Origin: Candidatus Hecatellales archaeon | GTDB taxonomy: Archaea; Thermoproteota; Bathyarchaeia; Hecatellales; Hecatellaceae | NCBI GenBank assembly: GCA_003662485.1 | Contig: QMYD01000008.1 | Coordinates: 1-15,184 of the forward strand | DNA length: 15,184 nt | Direction: 5' to 3' | Shown here: in pieces, positions 1 through 7,262 of the stretch | Layout: each line of letters begins with the position of its first letter | Numbering within the stretch: the first letter of the stretch is position 1 | Position numbers and translations under genes: made by a program | The notes under the pieces: generated by a model | What the model was told of the DNA's origin: nothing | What the model saw: the letters and a program-made list of their open reading frames with translations, nothing else | Database searches by the model: none

Positions 1-1736
1 CTCACCCCATTGTCGTAGGCCTTCCAAGCGGGGAAATAGGCCTCCTTAACGATGACTTCCGTCCTCTCGCTTGAGGATTCCACCCTCAACTCTATTTTGT
101 CCCTACTCCAACTCCAAGAAACCTTAGCCTGGGGTTTCACGTCTACATAGCTTACCTTATGCTGGTTTTCGTAGAGGATTATGCCCTCAGCCTCCAGTAC
201 AGGCTTGAAGTGGGAGTTTTGAAGTAGGTATGTGCGCCCCTCCTCTGAGACGAGAATCCACCTTATCCCGTAGTCGTCAGCCCTCTCAATGAAATGCCTG
301 ATAAGCCCATCGTTTTTACAGTTGTTCAGCGTGTAGGTTTTACCCACCTTTTTGAGCATGACGAGGATGCTGCCCTGCGGATACCAGCCGTCGATAAGCC
401 TCTTCCCCGTATAGTGGGGTAGGAGGTAAACCCAGAAGGGGCAGTCTATGGCTAGGATTCTGCCGAAACACTGCTGGGAGGCCAGATAGCCTGCTATCTC
501 AGGTGGAATTCTCCCCACATCCACCTCCTGAGCTACAACCTGTGGGGTAGAAGCCAAAATAACGGCTCCAGCAACCACGTTAACAGTGAGGAGTAGGGTG
601 ACCAGTAGGGAGGTGCTAACATATCCTCCGAAAAGCTTCCTAGAAACCAAGCCGAAATCATATTTTTCCCTAGTGGCGAGGGCTACAGCTAGCGGAATAG
701 AAGCGTAAAGCTGGAAGCGCATCAAATCTACTTCTCCTCCCCCAGGAAGCAAGAGTTCCCCCGGGAGGAGGTAGGCTCCATAAATGAAGAAGAGGAAAAC
801 CCAGGCTAGCATCACCCTACTATACATATCCTTCGTTTTCGAAAGCCTTTCAGAAAGCATGGAAACACCTAAAACCGTTAGGATGAAGATAACCGACGCT
901 ACAGGGAGATAGTATAGGCTTGAAGGGTTGAAGGAGAGCTGATGCCAGTATTTCAAGTATACGAGGAAGGGGATAAGCCAAAAGCTTGAGAGAAGCAAGC
1001 CGAAGATTAAGGGGCTACTAAGGGAGAAAACCTTCCTAAGCTTTGCTCGAAAGCTTTCCCTCCCAAAAAGCACGTTTAAGAGGAGGATGGCAACGCTAAT
1101 GGTGAGGATGTAGGCTGAAAGGTGGTGGGTTAGAAGGGTTAAGGCGAAGAAGCCTCCCGCCGCAAGCACGCTACGCTTTGAATGGGTTTCAACAGCCTCA
1201 AAAAAGAAGATTAAGGCTGCAAGGTAGAAGGGCATAGCTACAATATTTGGAAACCTTCCGAAAACAATCGAGTTTAGGGGGATAAAGGGGATAAGGGAGA
1301 AGAAGAGTGTTGCGTAAGCCGCCCTCTCCCCGCTGAGGCCAAGCCTCCTGCAGAAGAAATAGAAGACGATGGGGGCTGCCAGAATGAAAACAACTTCTAC
1401 AAGCTTGTAGGAGAGTAGGGGGTTTAAGCCCAAAAGCGTGGGGAGATATGCAAAGAAATAGGAGAGGGGTGGGTAGAAAAGGAAGAGTGGCATTCCAGCA
1501 TACCAGTCGAAAAACCAGGAGGCTAAGCCGTTATCCACCATGTAGAGCAGTTTAGGCAGGTGGGAAAAGGTATCCATCCCAAGCGGATAGCTCGTAGAGA
1601 AAAGCTGCGTTGCATAGATGGCAGTAGCCAAATTAACAAGCAGCGCAGCTAGCATAACCATAGAAGCCTTAAAGCCGTTTTTCCCTGCGAGAAAAGCCTC
1701 AGCAGCCCTCTCCATCCTATCCCCCAGCTTCACCAT
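1..1736 (-). CDS. PTPS-related / GT-C-like polytopic membrane protein (3' end outside window)
   Basis: Found by translating the minus strand; 578 codons are open from ATG (1736-1734) to the window edge, where the C-terminus is cut off. A short basic N-terminus (residues 1-24) is followed by a first membrane segment (about 25-45) and a loop with GMDTFSHLPK (D55, H59). Then come W-W-Y-GMP-FYPPL motifs (about 74-91) and roughly ten further hydrophobic segments up to about residue 390. The remainder is a soluble, probably extracytoplasmic domain ending in a beta-rich stretch with YFPAWKAYDNG. This pattern matches the archaeal 'PTPS-related' membrane family (COG5617/PF10131 type) and resembles YfhO/GT-C glycosyltransferases, whose first outer loop carries a catalytic acidic residue. 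The family match is by recall; a sugar-transfer or surface-polymer role is inference. The family name does not imply pterin synthesis. The ATG sits about 26 nt from an A/T-rich box, so the mRNA may be nearly leaderless. Confidence 0.8.
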   Translation of the reverse strand, partial: MVKLGDRMERAAEAFLAGKNGFKASMVMLAALLVNLATAIYATQLFSTSYPLGMDTFSHLPKLLYMVDNGLASWFFDWYAGMPLFLFYPPLSYFFAYLPTLLGLNPLLSYKLVEVVFILAAPIVFYFFCRRLGLSGERAAYATLFFSLIPFIPLNSIVFGRFPNIVAMPFYLAALIFFFEAVETHSKRSVLAAGGFFALTLLTHHLSAYILTISVAILLLNVLFGRESFRAKLRKVFSLSSPLIFGLLLSSFWLIPFLVYLKYWHQLSFNPSSLYYLPVASVIFILTVLGVSMLSERLSKTKDMYSRVMLAWVFLFFIYGAYLLPGELLLPGGGEVDLMRFQLYASIPLAVALATREKYDFGLVSRKLFGGYVSTSLLVTLLLTVNVVAGAVILASTPQVVAQEVDVGRIPPEIAGYLASQQCFGRILAIDCPFWVYLLPHYTGKRLIDGWYPQGSILVMLKKVGKTYTLNNCKNDGLIRHFIERADDYGIRWILVSEEGRTYLLQNSHFKPVLEAEGIILYENQHKVSYVDVKPQAKVSWSWSRDKIELRVESSSERTEVIVKEAYFPAWKAYDNGV

Positions 1737-1754
1737 AATATTTTAGGGTAAGAC

Positions 1755-1770
1755 ATTTTATTTTTTGTTT
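1755..1770. promoter_or_regulatory. A/T-rich element in the divergent intergenic region (putative shared promoter)
   Basis: The 66 nt between the two divergent genes contain one strongly A/T-rich run. Read on the minus strand it is AAACAAAAAATAAAAT, centred about 26 nt before the ATG at 1736, the right distance for an archaeal TATA box and a leaderless transcript. Read on the plus strand, TTTTATTT lies about 40 nt before the TTG at 1803 and could serve dys. That both directions use it is inference; no clear BRE is visible. Confidence 0.4.
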
Positions 1771-1802
1771 GCATGCCTTCTAAGGTTTAGGATGTGTAAG
1801 GC

Positions 1803-2777
1803 TTGCAGGGTTCAGGTCTCCCCTCGAAGGTTTGCAGGAAACCTATTAAGCATTTAGGGTTAAAACCACGCATGACCGTTGGGGAGCTCCTAGCCGAAAT
1901 GGAGGGTGCAGGCTTTGGGGCTGGAAGGCTTGCTAGGGCAGTCGAAATCTACGAGGAAATGGTTAGGAGTGGAGCCCTCATCCTCCTCGGCCTTGCTGGA
2001 GCCATGGTTCCAGCTGGAATGAAGAAGGTTATAGTTGAAATGATAAGGCGTAGGATGGTTCACATAATTGTTAGCACTGGGGCCAATATGGTTCACGACT
2101 TGTTGGAAGCCTTCGGCGGAGCCCACTACAAAGGCGCCTTAACAGTTGACGACCGCCAACTCTACAAGTGGCAGATAGACAGAATCTACGACGTGTATGT
2201 TCCCGAGGAGTATTTTAAGGGGTTCTTCGATGAGCCTCTCCTAAAAATCTTCGGGGAAATTGTGGGTGAAATCGGTGGGGAAACCCTATCCTCAGCCGAC
2301 CTTCTAAGGGAGATTGGAGGTAGGGTGGAGGATGAAAACTCCATTGTTGGAAATGCCTTCAAGTATGGGGTGCCCATCTTCGTCCCAGCCATCCAAGACT
2401 CCTGCATAGGGCTGCTACTCTGGGAAGCCCAGGCGAAATATGGGCAGAAGCCTCCAACCATAGACGTGGTCAAGGAGCTTGACCAGTTCTTCTCAGCCGT
2501 TAAGGGGGCGGAAAAGCTTGGAGCCCTAATCGTTGGGGGTGGGGTTCCCAAAAATTATATTTTCCAGGCGGCCTTCGAACTTAAAAAGCCCTACGACTAC
2601 GTAATTCAGATTACGATGGATAGGCCTGAGCCTGGAGGGCTTTCGGGTGCAACCCTGGAGGAGGCTGTCTCCTGGGGGAAGGTTGGCGAGAAAGCCAGAA
2701 AGGTTCAGGTAATATCTGACGCCACCATATGTCTTCCCCTCCTAGTTGCGGCAGTAATGGAAAGGCTTGAAGGCTGA
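1803..2777 (+). CDS. dys: Deoxyhypusine synthase family protein
   Basis: 324 residues, normal for the family. DHS transfers an aminobutyl group from spermidine to a lysine of aIF5A using NAD. The catalytic lysine is K293 in the EAVSWGKV motif, with E287 and W291 (equivalents of human E323 and W327). STGANMVHDL (91-100) and the C-terminal SDATICLPLLVAAV are also typical. By my alignment several human spermidine-binding positions differ: D243 to L204, H288 to N251, Y305 to Q269 and D316 to L280. The PEPGGLSGAT segment resembles DHS-like enzymes more than the eukaryotic enzyme. Substrate is therefore uncertain: spermidine, agmatine or another polyamine. TTG at 1803 is the first start after an in-frame TAA (1797-1799). 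ATG 1872 would remove the conserved KPIKHLGLKP stretch, so TTG is preferred. An agmatinase-family gene begins 5 nt downstream, suggesting one transcript. Confidence 0.9.
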   Translation: MQGSGLPSKVCRKPIKHLGLKPRMTVGELLAEMEGAGFGAGRLARAVEIYEEMVRSGALILLGLAGAMVPAGMKKVIVEMIRRRMVHIIVSTGANMVHDLLEAFGGAHYKGALTVDDRQLYKWQIDRIYDVYVPEEYFKGFFDEPLLKIFGEIVGEIGGETLSSADLLREIGGRVEDENSIVGNAFKYGVPIFVPAIQDSCIGLLLWEAQAKYGQKPPTIDVVKELDQFFSAVKGAEKLGALIVGGGVPKNYIFQAAFELKKPYDYVIQITMDRPEPGGLSGATLEEAVSWGKVGEKARKVQVISDATICLPLLVAAVMERLEG

Positions 2778-2782
2778 AAGGC

Positions 2783-3670
2783 TTGGCCAGGCTTATTTCA
2801 CCCGTGAATCCTTTCGCCGGGATTCAGGTAGCCTGGGAGGAAGCTGACTACGTGATTCTCGGCTTCCCCTATGACCTAACCAGCACCTATAGGTTTGGCT
2901 CCAAGCATGCACCCCAAGCCCTAAGAGAGGCCTCCCTAAACATTGAAACCTATAGTCCTAGGACAGGCCTCTTCCTGGAAAACCTTAAAATCAGGGATTT
3001 GGGGGACCTCGAGGTTTCAGGGGAGGAGGACCCCTTCAAGGAGCTCGCCAGCGTCTTCCATGAGGTTTTTCACGCTGGAAAGTTTCCCGTAGTGTTGGGT
3101 GGAGAGCATACGCTCACCTACTCTACGGTTAAGGCTATGCCTGAAAACGTTTCCCTCCTCGTTTTCGACGCCCACCTAGATATGAGGGACACCTATGAGG
3201 GTAGAAGGTTCTCCCACACCACCCACTTGAGAAGGCTGACGGAGGAAATTAGTCCAAGCCGCCTCCTCATGGTTGGGGTTAGAGCCATATCCATGGAGGA
3301 GCTTGAATACGCGAGGAGAAAGGGGATACGCTACATCACCTCCCAGCAGATTTCAAAGCTGGGCTTCAAACGGGCTCTTCGAAGGCTTGAAGAATACCTT
3401 GGAAATACCTCTAGCCTCTACATAAGCCTCGACATGGATGTTTTGGATCCAGCCTACGCTCCAGCTGTCTCAAACCCGGAGCCGGAAGGCTTAACACCAA
3501 CCCTCCTCCTAAACTTTTTGGAGGCTATAACCTCAAAGGTTCCTGAAATTGTGGGCTTAGACCTGGTTGAACTCTCCCCAGCCTACGACAGCGGTGCCAC
3601 CGCCATCCTTGGAGCTAAAATAATTTTTGAGGCCTTATGCCTAATCGAGGCTGCAGGCTGCCGGAGGTAG
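2783..3670 (+). CDS. speB: Agmatinase/arginase-family ureohydrolase
   Basis: 295 residues, the normal size. Family members hydrolyse a guanidino group (agmatine to putrescine plus urea) with a binuclear Mn centre. All metal ligands are visible: H109 in GGEHT, D129/H131/D133 in DAHLD, and D217/D219 in SLDMDVLDP. SHTTHLRR (144-151) and DLVELSPAYD near the C-terminus are also present. The usual APGTGTPEPGG loop reads APAVSNPEPEG (226-236), a variant that may affect specificity. The gene starts 5 nt after dys. The pairing suggests either putrescine/spermidine supply for DHS or direct cleavage of an agmatine-modified aIF5A intermediate, as reported for a haloarchaeal agmatinase-like protein. TTG 2783 is the first possible start; GTG 2804 (residue 8) is an alternative. 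Family assignment is firm; the substrate is inferred. Confidence 0.88.
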   Translation: MARLISPVNPFAGIQVAWEEADYVILGFPYDLTSTYRFGSKHAPQALREASLNIETYSPRTGLFLENLKIRDLGDLEVSGEEDPFKELASVFHEVFHAGKFPVVLGGEHTLTYSTVKAMPENVSLLVFDAHLDMRDTYEGRRFSHTTHLRRLTEEISPSRLLMVGVRAISMEELEYARRKGIRYITSQQISKLGFKRALRRLEEYLGNTSSLYISLDMDVLDPAYAPAVSNPEPEGLTPTLLLNFLEAITSKVPEIVGLDLVELSPAYDSGATAILGAKIIFEALCLIEAAGCRR

Positions 3671-3675
3671 AAAGC

Positions 3676-3685
3676 AATTTATAGG
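3676..3685 (+). promoter_or_regulatory. Putative TATA box for polB
   Basis: AATTTATAGG lies just after the agmatinase stop codon. The TTTATA core (3678-3683) is about 34 nt before the polB ATG, placing the transcript start near 3705-3708 with a very short leader. No Shine-Dalgarno sequence precedes the ATG, consistent with near-leaderless initiation. Confidence 0.5.
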
Positions 3686-3714
3686 CTCACCGGAATATTT
3701 CACATGGCTAGCAC

Positions 3715-6369
3715 ATGTCTGAGCAGGATTCACTGGATAGGTTTCTTGGGGAGGAGGTTAAACCCTCCGAGGTGGAGGCTAAAGACTCCTCCTCAGACTG
3801 GTTTGAAAGACTTAAAAAGATATTGGATGAGCGCTCTGCCCCTGCAGTTAAGTTTTCAAGAGCCTATCTTCTCTCAGCCTCCTATGATGGAGACCTCCGA
3901 TGCGCCGTCCTCAAGTTTTACGATCCAGCTGAAAATAGGATACTCTTATGGTATGATACTACGGGGCATACGCCCTACTGCTTCACCAATCTAACCCCGG
4001 AGGAGCTTCAAGCCCTACCTGAGATTTCAGGACGTGAAAACGTTGAGGGCTTCGAGGTTGTTGAGAAGCATAACCCCCTCACGGATAGCCCCATAAAGGT
4101 TACGAAGATTCTTGCTAGGGATCCGCTGACCATTGGGGGTAGGCCTTCAAGCCTTAGGGAGCGCCTCCCAAAGGCTAGGGAGGATGCAAAGGTCTGGGAA
4201 GCCGACATAAAATACCATGAAAACTACCTCTACGACCTCGGCTTCGAGATTGGGATGCCCTACACGCTTCGGGAGGGTGAAACCCTTCCAAAACCCGACG
4301 TGGGGGAGGCTAAGCTACCCAGCGGGCTTGAGGAAGCCTTAAAGGGGGAGGACGAAGACTTCAGAAACTACACGGCTGAATGGGTTAGACTGCTTGAATG
4401 TCCTGTTCCAAGCTTCAAGTTTGCTTCGCTAGACATAGAGGTTGAAGCACCCAGCCTGGACAGAATTCCAAATGCTAGGGAGGCTCTATACCCGGTTATC
4501 GCCGTATCCGTGGTTGACAGCGAAGGGAGGAAGCGCGTCCTACTCCTACGGAGGCAGGGGGTTGAAGAGGGGTCAGCTGAGCTCGATGAAAACGTGGAAC
4601 TAGAGTTTTACGATGATGAGGTTTCCCTGCTTGGGGCTACCCTTGAAATTCTAACCCACTACCCGATTATCGTAACCTTTAATGGTGACGACTTCGACCT
4701 TCGATATCTCTGGCATAGGGCTCAGAGGCTGGGCTTCCCGAAGGGTGTTATCCCCATAGATATGGGGAGGGAGTCCGCCCTCCTAACCCTCGGAATCCAC
4801 ATCGACCTATACAAGTTCTTCTTCAACCGAGCCATCCAAGTCTACGCCTTCGACCAGAAATACCGTGAAAACACGCTTGAGGATGTTGCCTCAGCCATCC
4901 TAGGCGTCGGCAAACTCCCCATAGGGAAAAACGTCTCCGAGCTTAGCTATAGGGAACTGGCGGCCTACTGCCTTAGAGATGCGGAGCTAACCTATCAGCT
5001 GGCAGCCCTTGAAGGCTGCCTAACCCTCAAGCTTATCCTAGCCCTAGCAAGAGTTTCAAGAATGCCTGTTGAAGACGTTTCAAGGCAGGGTGTTTCAGCA
5101 TGGATTAAAAGCATGATGTATTATGAGCATAGGCGGAGGAACCTGCTTATTCCATCGCAAAGCGAAATCCTCGCCTTTAAAGGGTATACCACCACCCAGC
5201 CCGTAATCAAAGGTAAGAAGTATCGGGGAGCCGTGGTTATAGAGCCTAAAAGCGGCGTAAACTTCAACGTGGTAGTTTTAGACTTTGCAAGCCTATATCC
5301 AAGCATCATCAAGCGGTGGAACCTATCCTATGAGAGTGTTCGATGCCCCCACCCGGAGTGTAGGGAAAATAGGATTCCGGAGACACCCCACTGGGTTTGC
5401 CGTAGGAAGAGGGGGATAACAAGCCTCATAATAGGCTCCCTCCGAGACCTTAGGGTGAAATGGTATAAGGTGAAGGCTAAGGATAAGAGCCTCCCCCAGG
5501 AGGTTAGGTCTTGGTACGATGTTGTCCAGCGCACTTTAAAGGTGGTGTTGAATGCAGCTTACGGCGTCTTTGGAGCTGAACACTTCGTTCTTTACTGTCC
5601 CCCCGTGGCTGAGGCAACAGCCAGCATAGGGCGATACGCCATAACCAAAACCATTGAGAAGGCTCAACAGCTTGGAATAGAAGTCATCTACGGCGACACT
5701 GACTCCGTCTTCCTTCGAAACCCCACCGAGGAGCAGATAGCGGAGCTAGTTAACTGGTCTGAAAGGGAGCTAGGCATGGAGTTAGATGTGGACAAGGTCT
5801 ACCGTTACACGGTTTTCTCCTCGAGGAAGAAGAACTATGTAGGTGTCTACCCAGATGGAAGTGTGGACATTAAGGGTTTAACGGGTAAAAAGCGTAATAC
5901 GCCTGAATTCTTGAAGAGGGCCTTCTCCGAAGCTGTAGGAATCCTCAGCACTGTTGAGTCGAAGGAAGCCTTCTCCACTGCTAGGGAAAAAATTAAAGCC
6001 ATAGTGAAGGAGTGCTATGAGAGGCTGAAAGGCCGAAGGTATCCCCTAGAGGACTTAGCCTTCACCATTGTGCTTGGCAAGGATGTAGAAGACTATGAGA
6101 AAACCACCCCCCAGCATGTTAAAGCAGTTAAGGCCCTTCCAGCTGAGGCTAGAGAGAAAATAGGAGCAGGCTCCGTTATAAGGTTTGTAAAGGTTAGGAG
6201 GGATCCCGGAGTCAAACTCCTATTCCAAGCTAGCCCAGAAGAAATAGACCTTGAAAAATACGTGGAACATATTCAGTCAACCTTTGAACCCCTACTTGAG
6301 GCTTTAGAAATAGACTTCGATGAGATTCTGGGTGTCCCCAAAACTTCGAGGCTTGAACGCTTCCTTTAA
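3715..6369 (+). CDS. polB: Family B DNA polymerase, PolB1 type (replicative)
   Basis: 884 residues, close to crenarchaeal PolB1, with no intein. The 3'-5' exonuclease is intact: Exo I D240-I-E242, Exo II NGDDFD (N323-D328), Exo III Y418-CLR-D422. Polymerase motifs are complete: motif A DFASLYPS from D523, motif B K609-VVL-N613-AA-Y616-G617, motif C YGDTDS with D661 and D663, followed by KKNYVGVY. The DTTGHTPYC, HENYLYDLGFEIGMPY, HIDLYKFFFN and TPQHVKA segments match Sulfolobus PolB1 as I remember it. After motif A there is a Cys/His cluster (C544, H546, C549, C562), possibly a metal site or disulfide. The N-terminus contains QDSLDRFL (4-11), a near-perfect PCNA-interacting (PIP) box, and the C-terminus ends SRLERFL. 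ATG 3715 is chosen by the TATA spacing; ATG 3704 is out of frame. It sits between the dys pair and the antiporter operon without obvious functional linkage. Confidence 0.96.
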   Translation: MSEQDSLDRFLGEEVKPSEVEAKDSSSDWFERLKKILDERSAPAVKFSRAYLLSASYDGDLRCAVLKFYDPAENRILLWYDTTGHTPYCFTNLTPEELQALPEISGRENVEGFEVVEKHNPLTDSPIKVTKILARDPLTIGGRPSSLRERLPKAREDAKVWEADIKYHENYLYDLGFEIGMPYTLREGETLPKPDVGEAKLPSGLEEALKGEDEDFRNYTAEWVRLLECPVPSFKFASLDIEVEAPSLDRIPNAREALYPVIAVSVVDSEGRKRVLLLRRQGVEEGSAELDENVELEFYDDEVSLLGATLEILTHYPIIVTFNGDDFDLRYLWHRAQRLGFPKGVIPIDMGRESALLTLGIHIDLYKFFFNRAIQVYAFDQKYRENTLEDVASAILGVGKLPIGKNVSELSYRELAAYCLRDAELTYQLAALEGCLTLKLILALARVSRMPVEDVSRQGVSAWIKSMMYYEHRRRNLLIPSQSEILAFKGYTTTQPVIKGKKYRGAVVIEPKSGVNFNVVVLDFASLYPSIIKRWNLSYESVRCPHPECRENRIPETPHWVCRRKRGITSLIIGSLRDLRVKWYKVKAKDKSLPQEVRSWYDVVQRTLKVVLNAAYGVFGAEHFVLYCPPVAEATASIGRYAITKTIEKAQQLGIEVIYGDTDSVFLRNPTEEQIAELVNWSERELGMELDVDKVYRYTVFSSRKKNYVGVYPDGSVDIKGLTGKKRNTPEFLKRAFSEAVGILSTVESKEAFSTAREKIKAIVKECYERLKGRRYPLEDLAFTIVLGKDVEDYEKTTPQHVKAVKALPAEAREKIGAGSVIRFVKVRRDPGVKLLFQASPEEIDLEKYVEHIQSTFEPLLEALEIDFDEILGVPKTSRLERFL

Positions 6370-6385
6370 GCCCTACCTAGGTAAG

Positions 6386-6395
6386 CTATTTAAGT
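6386..6395 (+). promoter_or_regulatory. Putative TATA box for the Mrp-type antiporter operon
   Basis: CTATTTAAGT lies 17 nt after the polB stop. A transcript start about 25 nt downstream (near 6415) would leave a leader of about 35 nt before the GTG at 6451. The 81-nt gap has no other recognisable signal and no Shine-Dalgarno sequence right before the GTG. Confidence 0.45.
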
Positions 6396-6450
6396 GGAAT
6401 GGCGGAAACCGTTTTCAGTCTTAAGCATGAATAGTCGGCGTTGCTGAGCC

Positions 6451-6987
6451 GTGGAGGGACGTAAGCCTTTGAGGGGAGGCCGAAAAGCCTCAAGGTTTCT
6501 TCTCGTTTTCCTAGCCCTCTACGGCCTCTGGCTTCTACTTGTTTCCACGGTTAGGTTTGACGAGCTGGTTGTGGGGGCTGCAGCCTGCCTGCTCATCTCC
6601 TATTTAACCTCCGCCATCATGGTTTATGGAGGGGTAAAGGATAAGCTAAACCCGGTGAAATGGTTTTGGGCTTTAGCCTACCTCGCCTACTACTGGTTTT
6701 ACGCTGAGGTTAGGGCTCACCTAGACGTTATAAAAAGGATTCTGAATCCTAGGATGCCTCTAAAGCCCGGAATCGTCAAGGTTCCCTACCATTTAAAATC
6801 GGATTGCGGAATCGTCTGCGTTGCAAACTCTATAACCAATACGCCTGGAACGGTTACGGTTAACGTGGATGAGGCTGAAAGAGTCTACTACGTCCACTGG
6901 ATCTGGGTTGTAAGCCCAGATCCCAAGGTCTGCTGGGAGAAGATCTCCTCAGGCTTCGAAAACTATGTTAGGAGGTTTCTGGGTTGA
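6451..6987 (+). CDS. mnhE: Mrp/Mbh antiporter subunit E (MnhE / MbhA-like)
   Basis: 178 residues. A basic N-terminus (1-15) is followed by membrane segments at about 15-33, 38-60 and 70-88, then a soluble C-terminal domain. The stretch IVCVANSITNTPGTVTVNVD (about 121-140) is the family signature. MrpE subunits are small membrane components of multisubunit cation/H+ antiporters and of the antiporter half of membrane-bound hydrogenases (MbhA). GTG 6451 is the first start after an in-frame TGA at 6445-6447, making this the first gene of the operon. Its last codons carry the AGGAGG site for mnhF, and its stop overlaps the next TTG start by 4 nt (TTGA). Confidence 0.9.
   Translation: MEGRKPLRGGRKASRFLLVFLALYGLWLLLVSTVRFDELVVGAAACLLISYLTSAIMVYGGVKDKLNPVKWFWALAYLAYYWFYAEVRAHLDVIKRILNPRMPLKPGIVKVPYHLKSDCGIVCVANSITNTPGTVTVNVDEAERVYYVHWIWVVSPDPKVCWEKISSGFENYVRRFLG
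6970..6975 (+). promoter_or_regulatory. Shine-Dalgarno site for mnhF
   Basis: A perfect AGGAGG sits inside the end of mnhE, with exactly 8 nt before the TTG start at 6984. It decides that unusual start codon, which overlaps the mnhE stop as TTGA. Confidence 0.8.
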
Positions 6988-7262
6988 CAAGTTTCCTCGA
7001 ACTGTTCTTCCCCTACCTGATTGCAGGTTTCTCACTTAGCCTTTGCTTAGCCTTCCTTCGGCTTGCTCTCGGCCCAACGGCTCCGGACAGGGTTATAGCT
7101 GGAGATGTTATGGTAAATGTTACCATAGCCGTTTTGGTTCTCCTCAGCCTCCACTATGGGGAGGCCATGCTCCTAGACATCGCCCTACTCATAGCCATGC
7201 TGGCCTTCATAGGGACGCTTATCATCTCCAAGTACCTAGAGGGGAGGGATGTGGGGGATTGA
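6984..7262 (+). CDS. mnhF: Mrp/Mbh antiporter subunit F (MnhF / MbhB-like)
   Basis: 92 residues with three predicted membrane segments (about 8-29, 42-57 and 62-82). The family signature GPTAPDRVIAGD (30-41) follows the first segment. MrpF is a small obligatory membrane subunit of the multisubunit Na+/H+ antiporter. The TTG start is supported by AGGAGG 8 nt upstream and the 4-nt TTGA overlap with mnhE, implying translational coupling. Its own stop forms another TTGA overlap with mnhG. Confidence 0.92.
   Translation: MTSFLELFFPYLIAGFSLSLCLAFLRLALGPTAPDRVIAGDVMVNVTIAVLVLLSLHYGEAMLLDIALLIAMLAFIGTLIISKYLEGRDVGD

Noticed and set aside
1890..2551. Minus-strand frames inside dys
   Set aside because: They are antisense to a well-conserved gene, with low-complexity Ser/Pro-rich translations and no family features.
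3704..3994. 96-codon frame overlapping the start of polB
   Set aside because: It is out of frame with polB, has a Pro/Ser-rich composition without recognisable motifs, and its ATG lies at or before the expected transcript start.
6370..6450. C/D-box sRNA or other RNA in the polB-mnhE gap
   Set aside because: A CTGA word and a weak ATGA-like word are present, but there is no proper C box and no paired terminal stem. A TATA box and leader explain the gap.
7043..7258. Upstream extension of the mnhG reading frame
   Set aside because: The frame is open but overlaps mnhF in another frame, and its translation (Pro/His/Arg-rich) is unlike any MrpG. The TTGA overlap at 7259 gives the correct start.
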